This document shows positions 32,136 through 41,173 of a DNA stretch of 58,063 bases, one piece after another. Under the pieces are notes generated by a model. The model was not told where the DNA came from. It saw nothing but the letters and a program-made list of their open reading frames with translations, and ran no database searches. Source of the stretch: CAYQMF01 sp964418595 (GTDB taxonomy: Bacteria > Planctomycetota > UBA1135 > UBA2386); the NCBI GenBank assembly GCA_964418595.1, contig CAYQMF010000028.1, positions 1 to 58,063 on the forward strand, read 5' to 3'. Each line of letters begins with the position of its first letter. Positions within the stretch are counted from its first letter, which is position 1. A program made the position numbers and the translations under genes.

Positions 32136-33466
32136 AGGATCTTCAGGGCCATCATCGTGACGTCGTCTTCCTGCGGCGCGCCGGCGGTGTGCGCGCGGAC
32201 GGCAGAGTCCACACGCGCCAACGCCTGCGCCGCGGTGTCCGAGCCCGCGGCCTCCAGCAGGCGCAGGAGCCGCGCCGAGCCGAACAGCTCGCGCGTGCGG
32301 TTCATCGCCTCATCGACGCCATCGGTGCGCAGGAACAACAGATCGCCGGTGCGCAGGTCGATTGGACCGGCGACGGGGTAGTCCTGGCCCTCGGCGACGC
32401 CCAGCACCATGCCCGTGCGCTCGAACTCCTTCGCCTTGCCGTCCCGGATGAGGATCAGCTCCGGATGGCCGGCGTTCACGTAGTGGAGACGCTTGGCGTC
32501 GGCATCGATGCCGATGAGCAGCATCGACAGGAACAGGCCCTCCTCGGACCGCTGCACCATGCGCTCGTTGACCCGGACGGCCACGCGTTCGAGGTCGTCG
32601 AACATCTCCAGGTAACTCCGCAGCGTGGCCTGGAACGCGTGCGAGAGGAGCGAAGCGCCGATGCCGTGTCCGGTGGCGTCGCCGATCGCCACGACGAGAC
32701 CCTGCGCGCCGCGATCGAGGACGTCGTACGTGTCACCGCTGGTCTTGTCGCACGCGCCGTAGTGGAGGGCGAAGTCGACGCCGCGCAGCCGGTGCGGCAC
32801 CTCCGGGAGAAGGTACTTCTGGATCTTCTTGGCGACCTCCATCTCCTTCTCGAGGCGCACCTTCTCGAGCGAGTCGGCGTGCAGGCGCGCGTTCTCGACA
32901 GCGATGGCGATCTGCGCGGAGAGCGCACCGAAGAGGGCGAGGTCGCGCCCGGTGAACTCACGACGCTGCGCCTTCGAATCGACGTAGATCGCCCCCACCG
33001 TGCGGCCGGCGGCCACGAGCGGCGCGCACATCACGGCGCGCAGCTTGAGATCGAACACCGACTGGCCCAGTTCGAGCGCCTCCTGGTCGGAGCGGACCAC
33101 GCTCTTCACGGGTTGCCCCTCCGTGATGCAGCGGGCGACCATCGATGTGCTGAACTGCAGGGCACCCTCCAGCCGGCGCCCCTGGTTGTCGCGCACGACG
33201 CGGACTTCGAGGTCCTTGGCGCTGCTGCCCAACAGGACGACCCCGCGCTCGGCGTCGGTCACCTGGATCGACTTGCGTACGATGCGATCGAGCACGTTGT
33301 CGAGGTCCATCCCGGAGGTCACCTCGGCGATGCTCTCGAGCAGCATCTGGATCGAGGCCTGGTCCTCGCGCGGGTTGCCGGTGAGGAGGCCGTCGGGCGA
33401 GTCGCTCGCGTCGTCGCCGTCGCCAGGCTTGTCCGGGGGGCGTCCCCAAAAGAGGAATCTCTTCAT
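32132..33466 (-). CDS. GAF-domain SpoIIE-type PP2C phosphatase
   Basis: A 444-residue cytosolic sensor phosphatase. A GAF domain at about 45-195 (GVVLLGSSAKDLEVRVVRDN, AVMCAPLVAAGRTVGAIYVD) is followed by a helical linker (RLEKEMEVAKKIQKYLLPEV). The catalytic domain has the metal-binding residues in SGDTYDV, IGDATGHGIGA, TDGVDEAMN and QEDDVTMM. Enzymes of this type dephosphorylate STAS anti-anti-sigma proteins. A STAS gene starts 171 bases away on the other strand. The ATG at 33466 is chosen; the frame stays open to 33553. Confidence 0.9.
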   Translation of the reverse strand: MKRFLFWGRPPDKPGDGDDASDSPDGLLTGNPREDQASIQMLLESIAEVTSGMDLDNVLDRIVRKSIQVTDAERGVVLLGSSAKDLEVRVVRDNQGRRLEGALQFSTSMVARCITEGQPVKSVVRSDQEALELGQSVFDLKLRAVMCAPLVAAGRTVGAIYVDSKAQRREFTGRDLALFGALSAQIAIAVENARLHADSLEKVRLEKEMEVAKKIQKYLLPEVPHRLRGVDFALHYGACDKTSGDTYDVLDRGAQGLVVAIGDATGHGIGASLLSHAFQATLRSYLEMFDDLERVAVRVNERMVQRSEEGLFLSMLLIGIDADAKRLHYVNAGHPELILIRDGKAKEFERTGMVLGVAEGQDYPVAGPIDLRTGDLLFLRTDGVDEAMNRTRELFGSARLLRLLEAAGSDTAAQALARVDSAVRAHTAGAPQEDDVTMMALKIL

Positions 33467-33637
33467 CGCGTCGCTGGGCGCCGTCACTCTAGCAGCCGCC
33501 AGCGAGAAAGCCTCGTCGGCTTTCGCCGCGCCGCCGGGCGTGTTCAGCCGCACCTATCCGTTTGCATGGCCACGGGACATGGGCCAGAATCCCCGGACCC
33601 CGCACAGGACGCGGGACCTGCTCCGGAGCCGATCCGC

Positions 33638-34429
33638 ATGAAAATCGACAAGTCCCTGTTCGACGACTACGCCGTCCTCACGCTGAAGGGGGAGTTCGAC
33701 ACCTTCTACTGCCCCAAGCTGCAGGAAGAGATCGAGGGGCTCCTGGCCAACGGCGTGTCGCATGTCGTGCTCAACATGCGACTGGTCAAGTTCATCAACT
33801 CGACGGCGCTGGGCGCGATCATCAAGGCCTACAAGCGCTGCAAGGCGGAGGGCGGGCAGCTCGTACTCTCCCAGCCTTCGGCGTTCGCGCGCGACATCAT
33901 CGGCAAGCTCGGCATCAACAAGCTGGTGCCCATGCTCGACGACGAGGACGCCGCGCGGCGCGCTGTGGTCTCCAACCTCAACCAGGACGCGCTCGCGGCG
34001 AGCAGTACGGCCTCCGTCGAGGAGGGCAAGGTGCTCGTCACCTTCCCTGACGAGGTGCGTGGCAAGCAGGCCAACCCGAACCAGCGCCGCTTCGTCAGCC
34101 AGACCCTGCGCACGATTGTCGGCACCCTGCTCAACGTCGACTCCCAGCGGTTGCAGTTCGGCTGGAATGGCGGCAAGAGCGGCCTGAACGGCGATCAGGC
34201 CGTTCAACTGTTCGTGAAGGGCAGCGACCTGGTCGTGAAGTTCCAGGTGAAGCTGTTCAAGAAGGGGTTCTTCGAGCTCAAGGCGGTCGTCCAGGACTGC
34301 ACCAAGCTCGACGAGGAGTCCGTACGGGTGACGGTCCAGTTGGCGGACGTGCCGGAGAGCGACGCGCAGGCGCTGCAGCAGTTCGCCGAGGACATGGAGT
34401 TCCTCAAGCGGCAGATCCCGCCGAAGTGA
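33638..34429 (+). CDS. STAS-domain protein with PilZ-like C-terminal region
   Basis: 263 residues. Residues 5-105 form a STAS domain (YAVLTLKGEFDTFYCPKLQE, VVLNMRLVKFINSTALGAII) with the usual phosphorylatable serine at Ser55. The C-terminal 140 residues (GKVLVTFPDEVRGKQANPNQ, SDLVVKFQVKLFKKGFFELK, VRVTVQLADVPESDAQALQ) have the beta-barrel feel of PilZ but lack clear RxxxR and (D/N)xSxxG signatures, so c-di-GMP binding is doubtful. GGAG lies 11 bases before the ATG at 33638; an ATG at 33566 would add 24 Pro/Asp-rich residues. It is probably the substrate of the divergent SpoIIE-type phosphatase. Confidence 0.82.
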   Translation: MKIDKSLFDDYAVLTLKGEFDTFYCPKLQEEIEGLLANGVSHVVLNMRLVKFINSTALGAIIKAYKRCKAEGGQLVLSQPSAFARDIIGKLGINKLVPMLDDEDAARRAVVSNLNQDALAASSTASVEEGKVLVTFPDEVRGKQANPNQRRFVSQTLRTIVGTLLNVDSQRLQFGWNGGKSGLNGDQAVQLFVKGSDLVVKFQVKLFKKGFFELKAVVQDCTKLDEESVRVTVQLADVPESDAQALQQFAEDMEFLKRQIPPK

Positions 34430-34449
34430 CTGACGGGTGACCGGCGTTC

Positions 34450-34587
34450 TCAGCCGACGCGGAAGTAGCCGCCGCTGACCTTGCGCTTGCGCTTGATCAC
34501 CTTGCGACCGCCGGCCGTCTTGGAGCGCGTACGGAAGCCGACCTTCTTTGCGCGCTTGAGCTTGGAACGTCTGACCTTGAGCTTCAT
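34450..34587 (-). CDS. rpmH: 50S ribosomal protein L34
   Basis: A 45-residue, very basic protein matching L34: SKLKRAKKVGFRTRSKTAGG followed by RKVIKRKRKVSGG. The usual N-terminal KRTYQPS is diverged to MKLKVRRS. The ATG at 34587 gives the normal length; a longer frame exists but is not supported. In many bacteria rpmH precedes rnpA and yidC; here the next gene is a convergent STAS gene, so rpmH is separated from its usual partners. It lies 99 bases after a GspE-type ATPase gene. Confidence 0.9.
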   Translation of the reverse strand: MKLKVRRSKLKRAKKVGFRTRSKTAGGRKVIKRKRKVSGGYFRVG

Positions 34588-34686
34588 GGGACCAGCAGGG
34601 GCTTGTCGTCGAAAAGGGCGCGGGACGGTAGCCGCGCGCCCGCCGTGGGTCAAACGCTTTCTCCGCGCCCGGTCTGGCGGACCCGA

Positions 34687-36393
34687 CTACCCGTGCAAGG
34701 TCTCGCGGATGACCTCCTCGACGCTGGTCGCGCCGTCGAAGATCGCCCGCAGACCCGATTCGCGGAGCGACCGCATCCCCCCTTCACGAGCCGCCTCGGC
34801 GAGGCTCGCCGTGCTGCCACCATCGAGGATGATCTCGCGCAACCGATCGGTCATGACCATCACCTCGAGGAGCGCCATGCGCCCCCGGTAGCCGCTGAAG
34901 TTGCAGGTCTCGCACCCCTTGCCATGGGCGAAGCGCTTGCCCGCAACCTCCTCGGCGGTGAGCCCCAGTTCCCGCAGGACGACGTCCGTCGGCTCGTAGA
35001 GGGCCTTGCAGTTCGCGCACACCCGCCGGACGAGCCGCTGCGCCACCACCGCGTGCAGCGTCGCCGTCAGCAGGAACGGCTCCACGCCGATGTCGGTGAT
35101 CCTCGTCACCGCGCTCGGTGCATCGTTCGTGTGCAGCGTCGAGAACACGAGGTGCCCGGTCAGGCTCGCCTCGATCGCGGTCTGCGCCGTCTCCCGGTCG
35201 CGGATCTCGCCCACCAGGATCACGTCCGGGTCCTGGCGCAGGATCGTGCGCAAGACGCCGGCGTAGGTCACGCCGATCTCCTCCGCGATCGGGATCTGGA
35301 TCACGCCCTCGAGGTCGTACTCGACGGGGTCCTCGACCGTGATGATCTTGACCGACTCCTGATTCGCCTCGTTGAGGAGCGCGTACAGGGTCGTGGTCTT
35401 GCCCGATCCGGTCGGCCCGGTCACGAGCACGATGCCGTGCGGGAGGTCCACGAACGCGCGCAGCTCAGTGCGCTCGGACTCCGAGAACCCCAGGTTGGCG
35501 AGATCGAGGGCCACCACCGAGCGGTCCAGCACGCGCATCACGCACGACTCGCCGAACATCGTCGGCAAGGTGGACACGCGCACGTCCACGGAACGACCGC
35601 CGACGGTCAGCTCGATGCGACCGTCCTGCGGCATCCTGGTCTCGGCGATGTCCAGGTCCGCCATCACCTTCACGCGCGAGATGAGCGCGACGGCAAGGTG
35701 TGGCGGCGGAGCCTCCAGCTCGTACAGGGCACCATCGACGCGGTAGCGGATCTTGAACTCGCCCTCGAACGGTTCGAGGTGGATGTCGGAGGCCTTGTCG
35801 CGGATTGCCTGGTAGAGGATGTAGTTCAGGAGCTTGACCACGGGGGCCGCGGTCGCCATCGCCGAGCGATCCTCGAGGTCGAGCTTGCCGCCCTGCTTGG
35901 CGAGGTCGGCGACCAGCTCCTTCATCTGCGCCTTGGCCTTGTCGGCGTCCTCCTGGTAGTGCTTGTCGAGCGCCTCCAGCAGCGCGGCCTCGTCCACGAC
36001 CGCCCCCGTGATCTGCAGGCCCGTGGTGAAGGACAGGTCGTGCAACGCGCTCACGTTCGAGGGGTCGGCGAGCCCGACCGTCAACGTCGTGCCGGCGAGC
36101 TTCAGCGGCAGGATGCGAAACGTGCGCGCCGTGACCGCATCGACCTTCCGTAGCGCGTCGGGCTGGGTCGGCGTGGTCGCGAGGTCCCAGAACGGCAGGC
36201 CGGCCTGCTCCGCCAGGGCCCGCGCGAGTTGGGCACGTTCGATGTGCCCGAGTTCGAGCAGGATCTCGCCGATGCGCCCGCCGCGCTCCCGTTGCACGGA
36301 CAGCGCTTCCTGCACCATCCCCTCGTGAACACCGCCCAGGTCCTTCAGGATCTGCCCCAGCAGTCGGCGCGCCGCCACGTCAGCCGCCCCCAC
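34687..36393 (-). CDS. gspE: GspE/PilB-type assembly ATPase (first)
   Basis: A 568-residue hexameric ATPase that would drive pilus or pseudopilus extension. It has an MshEN/GspE N-terminal domain (LGQILKDLGGVHEGMVQEAL) and a core with Walker A GPTGSGKTTTLYALL, the Asp box ITVEDPVEYDLEG, Walker B DPDVILVGEIRDRETA and the His box FSTLHTNDAPSAVTRI. A tetracysteine zinc module is present (CANC ... CETC). A GTG at 36393 overlaps the pilT stop by 14 bases; a GTG at 36378 is a slightly better-spaced alternative. A second paralog is at 37479-39143. Confidence 0.92.
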   Translation of the reverse strand: MGAADVAARRLLGQILKDLGGVHEGMVQEALSVQRERGGRIGEILLELGHIERAQLARALAEQAGLPFWDLATTPTQPDALRKVDAVTARTFRILPLKLAGTTLTVGLADPSNVSALHDLSFTTGLQITGAVVDEAALLEALDKHYQEDADKAKAQMKELVADLAKQGGKLDLEDRSAMATAAPVVKLLNYILYQAIRDKASDIHLEPFEGEFKIRYRVDGALYELEAPPPHLAVALISRVKVMADLDIAETRMPQDGRIELTVGGRSVDVRVSTLPTMFGESCVMRVLDRSVVALDLANLGFSESERTELRAFVDLPHGIVLVTGPTGSGKTTTLYALLNEANQESVKIITVEDPVEYDLEGVIQIPIAEEIGVTYAGVLRTILRQDPDVILVGEIRDRETAQTAIEASLTGHLVFSTLHTNDAPSAVTRITDIGVEPFLLTATLHAVVAQRLVRRVCANCKALYEPTDVVLRELGLTAEEVAGKRFAHGKGCETCNFSGYRGRMALLEVMVMTDRLREIILDGGSTASLAEAAREGGMRSLRESGLRAIFDGATSVEEVIRETLHG

Positions 36394-37444
36394 CCATGCG
36401 CACTTCGAGGGCCTTGCGATCGAATGAGCGCTCCAGGGCCTCGTCCTTGGTGATCCGGCCGCCTCGGTACAGGTCGAGGAGCGAATCGTCCATGAGCGAC
36501 ATGCCCTGCCGCCGGCTGGTCTGGATCACGGACGGGATCTTGAAGGTCTCGCCCTTGCGCACGTGGTTCTCGATCGCCGAGTTCATCAGCATGATCTCGA
36601 AGGCCGCGACCCGGCCCTTGCCGTCGGCGGTGGGGATGAGGATCTGCGAGATCACCGCCACCAGCGCCACCGCGAGCTGCGAGCGGATCTGCTCCTGCTG
36701 GTTGGTGGGGTACTGGTCGATGATCCGGTCGACGGTGCGCGCCGTGCCGGTCGTGTGCAGCGTGCCGAACACGAGGTGCCCGGTCTCCGCCGCGGTGATC
36801 GCTGCCGACGTGGTCTCGAGGTCTCGCATCTCGCCGAGCAGGATGACGTCCGGGTCCTGGCGCAGCGCCCGGCGCATCGCCTCGGGGAACGAGGGCACGT
36901 CCGTGCCGACTTCGCGCTGCGTGACCTGCGCCTTCTTGCAAGGGTGATAGAACTCGATCGGGTCTTCGATCGTGATGATGTGTGCGTCGCGGTTGGTGTT
37001 GATCCAGTCGATCATCGTCGCGAGCGTGGTCGTCTTTCCCGACCCGGTGGGCCCCGTCACCAGCACGAGACCACGGTGGAGGGTCAGCAGACTGCGCACC
37101 GAGTCCGCGAGACCGATCTGCTCGAACGACAGCAGCTTGCGCGGGATCAGGCGCATGACGATCCCGCGGTACCCGCGCTGCGTGAGGACGCTGACCCGGA
37201 AGCGGCACTTGTTGCCGTGCGCGAGACCGAAGTCGGTGGTGCCGACCTCTTCGAGTTCGCGGGCGTTTCGCTCCGGGGCGATCTGCTTGACCATGCCGAC
37301 GAGGTCTTCGGCCGTGAGCTTCTGGTCGCCGTATTCCACGAGCGACCCGGAGATGCGCAGGACCGGCGGGCGGCCGACGGACAAGTGGAGGTCGGACGCA
37401 CCCCGCTCCAGGCAGGCGTCCATGAGGGGAACGATGTCGGTCAT
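36380..37444 (-). CDS. pilT: PilT-type twitching/retraction ATPase
   Basis: A 354-residue AAA+ secretion ATPase of the retraction type. It has an N-terminal PAS-like domain (GASDLHLSVGRPPVLRISGS), Walker A TGPTGSGKTTTLATMIDW, ITIEDPIEFYHPCKKAQVTQ, Walker B DPDVILLGEMRDLETTSAAI and the His motif FGTLHTTGTARTVDRIID. VTQREVGTDV and the C-terminal SLMDDSLLDLYRGGRIT fit PilT better than PilB. It would depolymerise type IV pili at the inner membrane. It sits between the two GspE-like genes, 34 bases after one and overlapping the other. No pilin or platform gene is in the window. Confidence 0.93.
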   Translation of the reverse strand: MTDIVPLMDACLERGASDLHLSVGRPPVLRISGSLVEYGDQKLTAEDLVGMVKQIAPERNARELEEVGTTDFGLAHGNKCRFRVSVLTQRGYRGIVMRLIPRKLLSFEQIGLADSVRSLLTLHRGLVLVTGPTGSGKTTTLATMIDWINTNRDAHIITIEDPIEFYHPCKKAQVTQREVGTDVPSFPEAMRRALRQDPDVILLGEMRDLETTSAAITAAETGHLVFGTLHTTGTARTVDRIIDQYPTNQQEQIRSQLAVALVAVISQILIPTADGKGRVAAFEIMLMNSAIENHVRKGETFKIPSVIQTSRRQGMSLMDDSLLDLYRGGRITKDEALERSFDRKALEVRMGGGG

Positions 37445-37478
37445 CGGTGCCGCGGGAGTCTACGGGAGATGGGCGGGA

Positions 37479-39143
37479 CTACATCGCGGCAGTCACACGC
37501 AACAGCTCATCGACGGAGATGCGTCCGTCCAGCACCTTCCGGACGCCGTCCGCGGTCAGGGTGGTCATCCCGCCGGACGTCCGTGCGTACTGGCGGAGCC
37601 GCGTGGTCGGCGCGCGCTTGAACGTCATCTCCCGCAGTTCCGGGTCCATCGCCATCAACTCGAAGATGCCGATGCGCCCGCGGTACCCGGTGTGATCGCA
37701 CGCGGGACAGCCCTTGGCTCGGTAGAGCGTGACGTCGCCGAGTGCCTGCGCATCCTGGCCCAGGGTGCGCAGCTCGGTGCTCGATGGTTGGTACGGCTCG
37801 CGACACTCCTTGCAGAGCACGCGGACGAGGCGCTGCGCCATGATCGCCTGCACCGCCGCCGCGACGAGGAACGGCTTCACCCCCATGTCGATCAGGCGGG
37901 TCACGGCGCTGGGCGCATCGTTGGTGTGCAGGGTCGAGAAGACCAGGTGTCCGGTCAGCGCCGCCTGGACGGCGATCTCCGCGGTCTCTTTGTCGCGGAT
38001 CTCCCCCACCAGGATGATGTTCGGAGCCTGACGCAACATGGCACGCAGGATGCGCGCGAAACTCAGGCCGATCTGCGAGCGCACCTGGCACTGGTTGATC
38101 CCCTGGATGCTGAACTCGACCGGGTCCTCCGCCGTGATGATCTTGACGTCGCTGCGATTGAGCTGGCGCAGCGCTGCGTACAGCGTGGTGGTCTTGCCCG
38201 AACCGGTCGGCCCGGTGACCAGGAACACACCGTTGGGCCGCTTGATCAGGCGGGAGAAACGCTCCTGGTCGCGGCCGTCGAAGCCGAGGTGGTCGAGCGT
38301 CTTGAGGCTGCTCGACTTGTCGAGCAAGCGCATCACGACGGTCTCGCCATGGTTGCCCGGAAGCACGGAGGCGCGGATGTCGATCGCGCGGCCGGCAGCC
38401 CGGAAGTCGATGCGCCCGTCCTGGGGCTTCCGCTTCTCGGAGATGTCCATCGACGCCATGATCTTCAGGCGCGAGGTCAACGGACCCAGCAACGTCGGTT
38501 CGAGCGACGCATGCTCGCGCAGCACGCCGTCGACGCGAAAGCGCACCCGCACGCGGTTGGCGAACGGCTCGACGTGGATGTCGCTCGCCCGGCCATCGAG
38601 TGCCTCCGTGATCGTCCGTTGCACCAGGCGGATGATCGGAGCGTCGTCGTCGCCGGAGTCGCCCGGCACGGCGCGAGCCTTCTCGCCCGCTTTGGCGGTG
38701 CGCGCCGGACCGGCTGCCGCGCCGGCGCCGTATTGCTGGATCGCGTCTTTCAGGCGCCCGGGCGCGGCGAGCGCACAGGCCACCTCACAGCCCACCAGGA
38801 ACGCGAAGCTGTCGGCGACGAAGGTCCGGACCGGATCGTCGATCGCCAGCCAGAGCCGCCCGTCCTTCATCCCGACGGGAACCGCCTGGTTCTGCTGGAT
38901 CTGCTCCTTGGGGATCTTGGCGAGGACATCGGCCGGCGGCTTGGCCTTGAGCGGGTCGACGAACGGCAGCCCGTGCGCCTTGGCAAGGGCGCGATACACC
39001 GCGTCCTCGTCGGTGCCGATCGCGACCAGGGCCTTCTCCAGGGACAGCCCGCGCGTGCGAGCCATCGCCGTGGCCTTCTCGAGGTCTCCAGCGGTGAGGG
39101 CACCGGCTTCGACCAGCGCCTCACCGAGGTTCGGTCGCGTCAA
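37479..39143 (-). CDS. GspE/PilB-type assembly ATPase (second)
   Basis: A 554-residue paralog of the ATPase at 34687-36393. An N-terminal GspE domain (MTRPNLGEALVEAGALTAGD) precedes an Ala/Gly linker and a core. The core has GPTGSGKTTTLYAAL, ITAEDPVEFSIQGINQCQV, APNIILVGEIRDKETAEIAV, FSTLHTNDAPSAVTRLID and the zinc cysteines CKEC ... CPAC. Walker B reads APNIIL where the paralog has DPDVIL, a noticeable difference near the catalytic site. The TTG start overlaps the stop of the DUF1573 gene by four bases (TTGA), tying the pair together. Confidence 0.92.
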   Translation of the reverse strand: MTRPNLGEALVEAGALTAGDLEKATAMARTRGLSLEKALVAIGTDEDAVYRALAKAHGLPFVDPLKAKPPADVLAKIPKEQIQQNQAVPVGMKDGRLWLAIDDPVRTFVADSFAFLVGCEVACALAAPGRLKDAIQQYGAGAAAGPARTAKAGEKARAVPGDSGDDDAPIIRLVQRTITEALDGRASDIHVEPFANRVRVRFRVDGVLREHASLEPTLLGPLTSRLKIMASMDISEKRKPQDGRIDFRAAGRAIDIRASVLPGNHGETVVMRLLDKSSSLKTLDHLGFDGRDQERFSRLIKRPNGVFLVTGPTGSGKTTTLYAALRQLNRSDVKIITAEDPVEFSIQGINQCQVRSQIGLSFARILRAMLRQAPNIILVGEIRDKETAEIAVQAALTGHLVFSTLHTNDAPSAVTRLIDMGVKPFLVAAAVQAIMAQRLVRVLCKECREPYQPSSTELRTLGQDAQALGDVTLYRAKGCPACDHTGYRGRIGIFELMAMDPELREMTFKRAPTTRLRQYARTSGGMTTLTADGVRKVLDGRISVDELLRVTAAM

Positions 39144-40324
39144 CGCACGAATCCGTTGAAGAGGAACTCCTTCGTCGGCGCGGCCGGGTGGTTGAGCGTC
39201 ACCTTCAGCTTGCCGCGGATGATCGCACGGGGCATCCCGTCCGCGATGCCGAAGTCGATGACCAGGGCCTTGTCTTCCTTCTTGGTCGTGACCTGGAGCT
39301 TGTCGAGGCACCCATCCGGCACCTTGAGCTCCTCGAATTCGTACTTGACGAGCTGGAGGTCGAAGCCGTCGGTCGGCGTGATCTTGATCTGCTTGCTCTT
39401 GGCGGTGCCCATCGGGACGTGACCGAAGCTGATGAACCCGCCCGGTTCGACCGTGAGCGGTCCCTTCACGAACGCGACCACACGCCCTTCGACCTGCTTG
39501 CCGTCGAGGTCGGTGTTGAACTTGATCACCGCGCCGTTCTGCCGCTCGTCGACGCCGGGGCCGTAGGTGCCCTTGACGACCCACACGGCGCGCCCGTTGC
39601 GCATCGTCTTCGTGGTCTCGACCGCGAGCCCCGGGGCGAGCGGGTCGTGCCCGGTGATGTTGAAGTCCTCACGCAGCGGCGATGCGATCTCGAACGCGAA
39701 CTCCCGCTTGTCGGCCCAGGTCATCTCACCGAGCTGCACGTCGGGCGGTGTGACCTCGAAGAACACCGCCCCGGTCGCCTTCCACGACAGCTTGACGTGC
39801 GGGGTCGCTTGGTCCGAGGTCTGGATGTCCAGGGTCGCCTCCTTGGTCCCCCGCACGCCGTGCATCTCCATGGCCACTTCGATGGTGCCCTCCTGGTGGG
39901 CATCCACGGTGACGAACGCAACGCGCTCGCGAACCTCCTGGCCGTCCTTCTTGAGCAGGCGGTGCAGCGAGTTCGCCACCGGATCCTTGTCCAGGATGTA
40001 CGTGCGGTCACCCAGGGTGAACCTGGCATTGGCGCACGCGCAGCTCGCCACGATGTTCGACAGGCGCTGCTCTCCGTCGGTCGGGTTCTTGAACGTGAAC
40101 CGGCCGGTCGCCTTCTCCTCCGTGAAGTAGGTGCCGAGGTCCTGGTTCAGCTTGGGAAACCAGGCGTTCGACTCCGGGGCCGGAACGATGTACGCCGGCG
40201 ATGTCTGGATGGGGTGGGCGGCACCTTCGCCCTCGACATTCTGCGCGGCGAGGGCACCCACCGCCAACGCGCCCATGGCGAGGGTCGCGGCGGTCTTGGT
40301 GAAACGATCCGAATGGCTCTTCAT
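39140..40324 (-). CDS. Secreted DUF1573-like protein heading the ATPase operon
   Basis: A 394-residue protein with a signal peptide (TLAMGALAVGALAAQ). The mature part has the Ig-like pattern of DUF1573: FTFKNPTDGEQRLSNIVASC with the CACAN motif, and later repeats of similar beta strands (EVTPPDVQLGEMTWADKREF, SFGHVPMGTAKSKQIKIT). DUF1573 proteins are common in Planctomycetes and Bacteroidetes and are thought to be envelope proteins. It probably lies in the periplasm. It is translationally coupled to the second GspE-type ATPase, an unexpected pairing. Confidence 0.82.
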   Translation of the reverse strand: MKSHSDRFTKTAATLAMGALAVGALAAQNVEGEGAAHPIQTSPAYIVPAPESNAWFPKLNQDLGTYFTEEKATGRFTFKNPTDGEQRLSNIVASCACANARFTLGDRTYILDKDPVANSLHRLLKKDGQEVRERVAFVTVDAHQEGTIEVAMEMHGVRGTKEATLDIQTSDQATPHVKLSWKATGAVFFEVTPPDVQLGEMTWADKREFAFEIASPLREDFNITGHDPLAPGLAVETTKTMRNGRAVWVVKGTYGPGVDERQNGAVIKFNTDLDGKQVEGRVVAFVKGPLTVEPGGFISFGHVPMGTAKSKQIKITPTDGFDLQLVKYEFEELKVPDGCLDKLQVTTKKEDKALVIDFGIADGMPRAIIRGKLKVTLNHPAAPTKEFLFNGFVR

Positions 40325-40410
40325 GGTGGTGGGCTCCGTGGCGAACTGACGAGGCGCGGCGATCGGGGCGCGGTGTCGCGCAACGGGCTGGGCGAGTATA
40401 GCCTCCCAGA

Positions 40411-41100
40411 ATGACGGAATCCTCGGCCGGTCGCCGGACCGAACGCCCCACGCGATCAGGTGCTCCGCTCGGGCCCGCTCGCGGCGGGATCCTCCTGCTC
40501 ATGTGTCTCCAGAACGCAGGGTGCTGCGGGCTGGCCAGCTACTTCTGCGGTCCAGACCGCAGTCGTTGGGTGACCCAGGACTACCGCGAGCCCATCGCCG
40601 CACTGGAGACCTTTCTCGAGGCGGTGCGGCGCGAACACACCCGCACCATCGCGGAGGCGTTGTCCGAGGACGCAAGACGACACTACGGACTGACCGGGAT
40701 CGTCGAAACGGCCCTCGCGTGGGAGCGGCTGAAGGCACAGGTCCCCGGCCTGCATGTGCTCGGCGACGCTGCCATCCCGCCCCTGGTCCGCGAGCCCGAT
40801 GGACGGCTGCGTGCCGACCTGGATGCCGCGGGGCACCATGTCGTCCTCTGGCTCGTCGAGCAGCCGTTCTGGGTGGTGTACTACCAGGTCGAAGGGGAGC
40901 CCCACCTCGATCGGCAGGGCAGCTACGTGGACGCGGCGACGTTCCAGAAGATGGTCGTCGTGGCTTCGGACCTGGCGACCACCATAGATGCCCGCGTGCA
41001 GAGCGAGCGCCTGCCGGAGCTCAAACCCAGCCAGGTGCGCGAAGTGCGCTTCGGGCACGACTGGAAGGTCGACCGCTTCGACATGCCGGACAGCCGCTGA
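40411..41100 (+). CDS. Predicted lipoprotein of unknown function
   Basis: A 229-residue protein. After a basic start comes a hydrophobic stretch ending in cysteines (GGILLLMCLQNAGCCGLASY), which can act as a lipoprotein signal. The mature part is alpha/beta (REPIAALETFLEAVRREHTR, GHHVVLWLVEQPFWVVYYQV, QVREVRFGHDWKVDRFDMP). It has no catalytic motif I recognise. The gene is divergent from the DUF1573 gene with an 86-base gap that must hold both promoters. Confidence 0.72.
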   Translation: MTESSAGRRTERPTRSGAPLGPARGGILLLMCLQNAGCCGLASYFCGPDRSRWVTQDYREPIAALETFLEAVRREHTRTIAEALSEDARRHYGLTGIVETALAWERLKAQVPGLHVLGDAAIPPLVREPDGRLRADLDAAGHHVVLWLVEQPFWVVYYQVEGEPHLDRQGSYVDAATFQKMVVVASDLATTIDARVQSERLPELKPSQVREVRFGHDWKVDRFDMPDSR

Positions 41101-41173
41101 GGGCGGTACGCGCGGCGAGGCGCACTCACGCGCGCCTCGCCCCCGGGATCCTGGGTCGGACGACCCGGCTCCG

